This document shows positions 59,320-64,000 of a DNA stretch of 64,000 nt, in pieces; the stretch's first letter is position 1, and each line of letters starts with the position of its first letter. A model generated the notes under the pieces. It saw only the letters and a list, made by a program, of their open reading frames with translations, was not told the origin of the DNA and did no database searches. Source of the DNA: an uncultured Collinsella sp. Its GTDB lineage: Bacteria; Actinomycetota; Coriobacteriia; Coriobacteriales; Coriobacteriaceae. Both the position numbers and the translations under genes were made by a program. Where the stretch lies: positions 28,227-92,226 of the forward strand of contig UQIH01000008.1 in NCBI GenBank assembly GCA_900541145.1, given 5' to 3'.

Positions 59320-61871
59320 TGATTCTGTGGGCATGCGACCGCTGGGAGGCATACAAGGGACCCATCAAGACGCTGTTCGAGTGCGAGGACACGCGCGAGG
59401 TCAACGGCGAGAACGCCCTGAGCATCACAACGCTGGCGCGCCTGGACAAGGGCGACCGCCTGGTGTGGCGCGACCTCAAGGGCCGCTGGCACGAGAACAT
59501 CGTGGACGGCGTGGAGGAGGAGCGCGCAAGCGCGGGCATCCTCTACACGTACTACTGCCCGACCTCGGCGCAAATCGAGCTCCTGGGCGACTACCTGGAG
59601 GACAAGCGCCCCTACGACGTGAGCGCCTACGCCGCGCTGGCCTCGGCGCTGTCCTCCTCGCGCTGGCAGGTCGGAACCGTGGCCGACCTCGGGCAGGCCG
59701 GCACGAACTTCTACCACACCAACGCATGGGCGGCCATCCACGACGTGGCAGACACTTGGGGCGGCGAGCTGTCGTTCGAAATCCAGGTGAGCGGCACCAA
59801 GGTGACCGCACGCCGCGTGTGCATGGCCAAGCAGGTCGGCGAGGACAACGGCAAGCGTTTCACCTACGCCAAGGACCTCGTGAGCGTCAAGCGCAGCGTG
59901 GACGAGGGCAACGTGTGTACCGCCCTGTACGGCTACGGCAAGTCCCTGCAGACCGCCGACGAGGACGGCAACCTGACGGGCGGCTACGATCGCAAGCTGA
60001 CCTTCGGCGGCGTGAACGGCGGGCAGAACTGGGTGGGGTCGGCCGACGCGCTGGCGCGCTGGGGACGGCCCGACGGCAAGGGCGGCAAGGCGCACGTGTT
60101 CGGCGACGTGGAGTTCTCCGACTGCGAGGACGCCGCCGAGCTGAAGAAGCTCACCGAGGCGCAGCTGGCGAAGTCGTGCGTGCCCACCGTGTCCTACACT
60201 GTGGACGCCGTGGCGCTTGCGCGCGCCGGCGAGGGCTTCGAGGGCGCGGACGAGGGCGACCTGGTGACCGTGGTGGACAAGGTGTACGACCCGCCGCTGC
60301 GCGTGCGCACGCGCATCACCAAGGTGGTGGAGGACCAGCTGCGCCCCGGCGAGGTCACCTACACGTTCGGCAACTACCAGACGGTCGCCGAGCTGATGGC
60401 CGCGCAGAAGTCGGCCGCCAAGTCCACCGCCTCGACCATCCGGGCGACCGTGACCGAGGCCGTGAACGCCTCGAACAAGGCATCGACCGGCAAATGGGGC
60501 GAGAGCCTGGCGGCCGCCGAGGAGCGCCAGAAGGCGTACGCCAAGGAGGTCGGCGGCACCGCCCAGGACTACACCGACCAGATAAGGGACGAGCTGGACA
60601 AGGCCCTCAAGGAGTACGCCGACAACGGGGACACCACGCTGGAGGAGGCGCTGAAGAAGTACTCCGACGACGGCAACCTGGCCCTGGACGAGGTGCTGCG
60701 CCTGTACACCGACACGTCGATAGAGCAAAGCGAGAGCGTGCTCAAGCAGATAGACGAGGCCAACAAGGAGTACCTGGAAGGCGTCACGGGCAAGTTGGAC
60801 GAACGGCTGACGAGCGCCGAGGGCGAGGTGGATGGGCTGCAGAAACAGCTCGACCAGCTGCCGACGGATATCCGCAAGAAGATCGTTGACATGCTCAACA
60901 GCGAGGTGAACACCACGGGTGGCTGGGTGTACGAGGAGCCCGGCCAAGGCATCCTGGTGTACGACAAAAAGCCCGAGAGCGCCACCAAGTGCGTCAAGAT
61001 AGGCGGCGGAATCATCGGCGTGGCCAACTCCAAGTACTCCAGCGGCGCGTGGAAGTGGCGCACGGCCATAACCGGCGACGGCGTGACCGCCGACGAGCTG
61101 ACCACGGGCCGCATCAAAGGCGGGAACTCGTACTGGGACCTCGACAGCGGGGCCTTCTACCTGCGCGACGGCTCCATCTTCATGACCGACAGCAACGGCA
61201 ACAGGGTCTATATCAACGCCACCAACGGCTTCCAGATATACGACAAGAACGGCTCCATCATCGCGGGCACCGTGCTGGTGGGCAGCACCTCCATGTTCCG
61301 CTGCAACATGGTCGGCACGTCGTCAACCAACTACATCACCACCGGCACGACGACGAACAACCACCCGGGAGCGTCGTTCGTGAACGGCTCGACCGAGTAC
61401 TGCACCATCGAGGCCGTCCACGCGCAGGACAGCCCCACGGCGAGCTCGACCGACGGCGTGGGCATATCCGCCTGCGGCTACGGCTTCCTGGCAGTCAACC
61501 GCTACTACCGCCAGACGTGGCTGACGACCCCCTACTACGCGGGCTACATGAGCCATCCCGACGAGCAGCTGTACATGAAGAGCGGCAACAGCAACGCGGG
61601 CGGCTCGGCGTACGTGAAGCTGCAGGAGAACTCCAACAACTACGTGTACCTGGATAGCAGCCGCGCAGACATTGGGTCGTCGGGCACCGCCAGGATACTC
61701 GCCCCGAAGTTCGCCATAGGAACCAGTCCGAGCAGCGGCGGCACCTACGGGTACACGGGCTCCACGCAGTTCATCGGGTGCATCACCAACAACGGCAACA
61801 ACTGGAAGTGGGGCACCATCAACGTGGTGAACGGAATCATCACCGGCATGAGCAGCATCACGGGAAACTAG
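59319..61871 (+). CDS. Tail-associated lysin / Tal (prophage endopeptidase tail)
   Basis: 850 residues. N-terminal about 370 residues form the Tal hub fold (ALSITTLARLDKGDRLVWRD, LGQAGTNFYHTNAWAAIHDV, FGNYQTVAELMAAQKSAAKS). Residues 380-550 are helical/coiled coil. From about 570 there are triple-helix-like beta repeats (GVTADELTTGRIKGGN, DGSIFMTDSNGNRVY) and a C-terminal beta-rich tip (SGNSNAGGSAYVKLQENSN). A peptidase active site is not visible. It is the receptor-binding or hub-lysin protein of the tail tip. Confidence 0.85.
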   Translation: MILWACDRWEAYKGPIKTLFECEDTREVNGENALSITTLARLDKGDRLVWRDLKGRWHENIVDGVEEERASAGILYTYYCPTSAQIELLGDYLEDKRPYDVSAYAALASALSSSRWQVGTVADLGQAGTNFYHTNAWAAIHDVADTWGGELSFEIQVSGTKVTARRVCMAKQVGEDNGKRFTYAKDLVSVKRSVDEGNVCTALYGYGKSLQTADEDGNLTGGYDRKLTFGGVNGGQNWVGSADALARWGRPDGKGGKAHVFGDVEFSDCEDAAELKKLTEAQLAKSCVPTVSYTVDAVALARAGEGFEGADEGDLVTVVDKVYDPPLRVRTRITKVVEDQLRPGEVTYTFGNYQTVAELMAAQKSAAKSTASTIRATVTEAVNASNKASTGKWGESLAAAEERQKAYAKEVGGTAQDYTDQIRDELDKALKEYADNGDTTLEEALKKYSDDGNLALDEVLRLYTDTSIEQSESVLKQIDEANKEYLEGVTGKLDERLTSAEGEVDGLQKQLDQLPTDIRKKIVDMLNSEVNTTGGWVYEEPGQGILVYDKKPESATKCVKIGGGIIGVANSKYSSGAWKWRTAITGDGVTADELTTGRIKGGNSYWDLDSGAFYLRDGSIFMTDSNGNRVYINATNGFQIYDKNGSIIAGTVLVGSTSMFRCNMVGTSSTNYITTGTTTNNHPGASFVNGSTEYCTIEAVHAQDSPTASSTDGVGISACGYGFLAVNRYYRQTWLTTPYYAGYMSHPDEQLYMKSGNSNAGGSAYVKLQENSNNYVYLDSSRADIGSSGTARILAPKFAIGTSPSSGGTYGYTGSTQFIGCITNNGNNWKWGTINVVNGIITGMSSITGN

Positions 61872-61892
61872 ACCAGCGAGAGAGGAAACGGA

Positions 61893-62213
61893 ATGTTCTA
61901 CCACCTTGTGCAGCAGCCCGAAGCGCCGCAGGCGCTCGACGGTGCGCCGAAGCCGCCCGAGGCGCTTCCGGTGTTCGAGTGCATCAGCGACCCGGCCACG
62001 GCGCGGGCCATCGTGGAATCGGAAGACGTGTTCGAGTTCGACGGCAAGGGCGGCTTCACGCTCGTGTCCAGCCCCGTGGCCGTCATGGACGCGGAAGGCG
62101 GCGTGGCTAACGCCGTGGACTTCTCGGCGCTCACCGACGAGGAGATATGCGGGGTCCACAGAGCGCAGCCCGGCGACATATCGCGGACACTTGCGGCCGA
62201 AGGAAAGGAGTGA
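61893..62213 (+). CDS. Hypothetical tail-region protein
   Basis: 106 residues, MFYHLVQQPEAPQALDGAPK onward, acidic, with Pro-rich N-terminus. A GAGAGAGGAAAC site precedes it. No motif. Between Tal and BppU-like genes, so probably a baseplate or chaperone part. Confidence 0.55.
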   Translation: MFYHLVQQPEAPQALDGAPKPPEALPVFECISDPATARAIVESEDVFEFDGKGGFTLVSSPVAVMDAEGGVANAVDFSALTDEEICGVHRAQPGDISRTLAAEGKE

Positions 62214-62216
62214 GGC

Positions 62217-63119
62217 ATGGCAACGCACGAGCTTACGCTCAACCTCAAGAAGACCAACATAGCGCCGCCCGTCATCACCGTGCACCAGGGCGACAGCGCC
62301 GAGGTCCTGAAGGCCGCCATCTACGACGGCGACAAGAAGGCGGCCCTGACGGGCTGCAAGGTGCACCTCATGGCCGCGAAGCCCGACCACACCTACGTGG
62401 AGCAGCAGTTCACTGGCATCAGCGACAACGTGGCCACCGTGACGGTCGACCCCGCCGTCTTCGGCGTGGCCGGGCTGCTCAAGGTGTGCTACGTGCGCGT
62501 GCGGAACGCGGCGGGGCTGGACGCCACCACCGAGAACGTCCTGGTGAACGTGCTGCCCTCGGCGAGCGCGTCGGGCGAGATATCCGGCCCGTACGTCGAT
62601 GCGGTGGAGGCGATCATCGCGAACCTCGAAGGGCAGCTAGCCGACGTGAGCGCGCTGAACGCGCAGATGCAGAAGGCCGAGGCCTCCCGCGCGAGCGCGG
62701 AAAACCAGCGCGCCACGAACGAGAAGGCACGCCAGACCGCCGAAACCAAGCGCGCAGAGGCCGAGAAGAAGCGAGCCACGGCGGAAAGCGACCGCGTGAC
62801 CGAGGCGTCGCAGCTGAAGACGGCCTCGCAAGCCGCCACGGCTGCGGCAAACGGCGCGGCCTCGAACGCCGACGCGGCGGCAAACACCGCCCTGCAGATA
62901 GCCAACAGCGTGGCGCAGGGCAGCGCGGGCAGCTCGGACATGGCCAAGCAGAAGCAGCAGATAGCCGACCTGTACGGCAAGCTGGCCGACGCCACGGACG
63001 CGTTCATCTACGACGACGGCACCGTGTACTGCCCCGCCTCCAAGGCCAGTGCATCTGGCAGCACCGTCACGTTCGGGAGCACCTGCACGGCGTCCGGCAC
63101 AACCCTCAACCTCAAGTAG
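62217..63119 (+). CDS. BppU-like baseplate upper protein
   Basis: 300 residues. The N-terminal beta domain (HELTLNLKKTNIAPPVITVH, EVLKAAIYDGDKKAALTG) matches BppU N-terminal folds. Residues 140-225 are a long coiled coil (MQKAEASRASAENQRATNEK, KRAEAEKKRATAESDRVTEA). The C-terminal tip is small beta. It would connect baseplate to receptor-binding parts. Confidence 0.75.
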   Translation: MATHELTLNLKKTNIAPPVITVHQGDSAEVLKAAIYDGDKKAALTGCKVHLMAAKPDHTYVEQQFTGISDNVATVTVDPAVFGVAGLLKVCYVRVRNAAGLDATTENVLVNVLPSASASGEISGPYVDAVEAIIANLEGQLADVSALNAQMQKAEASRASAENQRATNEKARQTAETKRAEAEKKRATAESDRVTEASQLKTASQAATAAANGAASNADAAANTALQIANSVAQGSAGSSDMAKQKQQIADLYGKLADATDAFIYDDGTVYCPASKASASGSTVTFGSTCTASGTTLNLK

Positions 63120-63131
63120 AAAGGCAACGAA

Positions 63132-64000
63132 ATGGCACAAGCGAAAACCCTGTCGGTGGGCGGCATCGGCTACGAGGTCATCGACGGTACCGCGCGCAGC
63201 AACGCGCAGACGGCGCTCAACAACGCCGAGTACAACCGCCAGGGCCAAATCGGCAAGTACGGCGGGCAGAACATCGCCACCATCCTGGCGGGAGAGATCG
63301 GCAGCGGCAGCGTGTACGACGCGCTGCACAAGCGAGCCGCCAACGGCAACTTCGCGGGCCTGCGCGTGGGAGACTACATCGACGTGCCGCTGGTAAGCGC
63401 GTCGGGCGTGGCGGCCCAGCAGTCCGTGCGCTTCCTCCTGGCGCACTTCGACCCGTACTACTGCTGCGGCGACAGCTCCAAAGGCCACCACATCGCCTTC
63501 GTGGCCTCCGCGCCCATCGCCGTGGCCAAGACCGTGACCGGCGTTGCCAACGACAGCTTCCTGATGTGGAACACCACCAACACGAACCAGGGCACCGCCG
63601 ACCGGAAATGCCCCTACCTCAACAGCAACCTCAAGGCGTGGGAGACGGCCTTCGAGGCGTGCCTGCCCGAGGGGCTGACCAAGTACCTGCTTACCCAGCG
63701 CGTGCTGCTTGAGGAGCGGTACAGCGCCAGCGGCGCGCTCAACGACTCCAACTCGTGGAGCTGGCAGGATATCGGCAAGGTGTTCTCGCTGTCGGAGATG
63801 GAGGTGTACGGCTGCCCCGTGTGGGGGACGAAAGGCTACAGCGTGGGCTTCGACTGCCAGTTTGACCTGTTCCGAGACACGGCGCACCGAGTCAACGGAA
63901 ATCGGTGCACTTGGTGGCTGCGTTCCGTTGCGTCGGGCTCCGCGTCCTACGTGTGCTGCGTCGACAGCTACGGCATTGCCGACTACAACTCGGCGACGAC
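63132..64000 (+). CDS. Tail tip protein with lectin-like C-terminus (partial)
   Basis: At least 289 residues, continuing past the window. The start MAQAKTLSVGGIGYEVIDGT leads to a beta-rich body (FAGLRVGDYIDVPLVSASGV, SWSWQDIGKVFSLSEMEVYG). The last visible part, CTWWLRSVASGSASYVCCVD and SYGIADYN, resembles DUF6273-type and C-type-lectin-like tip domains (WWLRS). From about base 63,895 the codons are less GC-ending than the rest, a possible sign of a separately exchanged tip. The end and any downstream reverse transcriptase are not in the window. Confidence 0.75.
   Translation, partial: MAQAKTLSVGGIGYEVIDGTARSNAQTALNNAEYNRQGQIGKYGGQNIATILAGEIGSGSVYDALHKRAANGNFAGLRVGDYIDVPLVSASGVAAQQSVRFLLAHFDPYYCCGDSSKGHHIAFVASAPIAVAKTVTGVANDSFLMWNTTNTNQGTADRKCPYLNSNLKAWETAFEACLPEGLTKYLLTQRVLLEERYSASGALNDSNSWSWQDIGKVFSLSEMEVYGCPVWGTKGYSVGFDCQFDLFRDTAHRVNGNRCTWWLRSVASGSASYVCCVDSYGIADYNSAT

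Larger units (their letters stand above)
32408..64000. mobile_element. A118/SPP1-like siphovirus prophage (left part)
   Basis: From the recombinase end to the window edge nearly every gene is phage-type, in the order integration, immunity, recombination, replication, small accessory genes, packaging, head, tail. GC is clearly higher than in the host half and genes are packed with ATGA or TAATG overlaps. Lysis genes and attR must lie beyond 64,000. Apart from one frameshifted small gene the modules look intact, so it may be a functional prophage. Confidence 0.9.

Overview
This window looks like a chromosome segment of a gut Coriobacteriia member, most likely Collinsella or a close relative. 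That placement is an inference from gene content and coding style: a type III glutamine synthetase, a methionine synthase whose reactivation domain is a separate gene, a MurT-GatD fusion, high GC and abundant palindromic intergenic repeats. The left half (about 1-32,400) is host chromosome. The right half (about 32,408-64,000) is the left part of a GC-rich tailed-phage prophage that runs off the end of the window.

Host, left to right: the start of a DUF1648 membrane protein; the ATPase YchF; a multi-cluster 4Fe-4S protein; a truncated copy of glycerol dehydrogenase next to a full gldA; and an iron-containing alcohol dehydrogenase (all minus strand). Then on the plus strand come two coupled helical-repeat proteins of unknown role and a single-chain MurT-GatD protein that should amidate lipid II, followed by tRNA-Glu. 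Glutamine synthetase III (minus) faces a methionine block: metF, the MetH reactivation-domain gene and metH, split by an inserted cytosine methyltransferase plus a probable partner endonuclease. Next are a UPF0210/PFL protein, a 140-bp perfect-arm hairpin element, a SAM methyltransferase and yhbY. A 999-residue ATPase/SARP-type regulator, then nagB, an EIIA-Glc-like PTS protein and glmM (amino-sugar and wall-precursor metabolism), rpsI, rplM and a patatin-like lipase lie on the minus strand.

The host-phage junction is repeat-rich. A 62-bp-period array of hairpins (31,931-32,143) is followed by two 51-bp direct repeats. The second repeat forms the last codons of the serine recombinase gene, which marks the probable attL.

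The prophage has an A118/SPP1-like siphovirus layout: recombinase and CI-like repressor (minus), divergent Cro-like gene, early genes (RusA, ParB-like, DUF1351, ERF, SSB, replication initiator, DnaC-like loader, HNH), a cassette of tiny Cys-rich genes, an adenine-methylase-like gene, terminase, portal, a minor capsid protein ending in a predicted toxin-50 domain, scaffold, capsid, connectors, an Ig-domain tail protein, chaperones, tape measure, Dit, Tal, a BppU-like protein and an unfinished tip protein with a lectin-like WWLRS segment. Lysis genes and attR are not in the window.

The most interesting items are the MurT-GatD fusion, the capsid-toxin fusion with a coupled small gene, the CI-like repressor that keeps its Ala-Gly cleavage site but has Cys/Arg in place of the Ser/Lys dyad, the recombinase whose C-terminus is apparently supplied by host DNA at attL, and the hairpin array.
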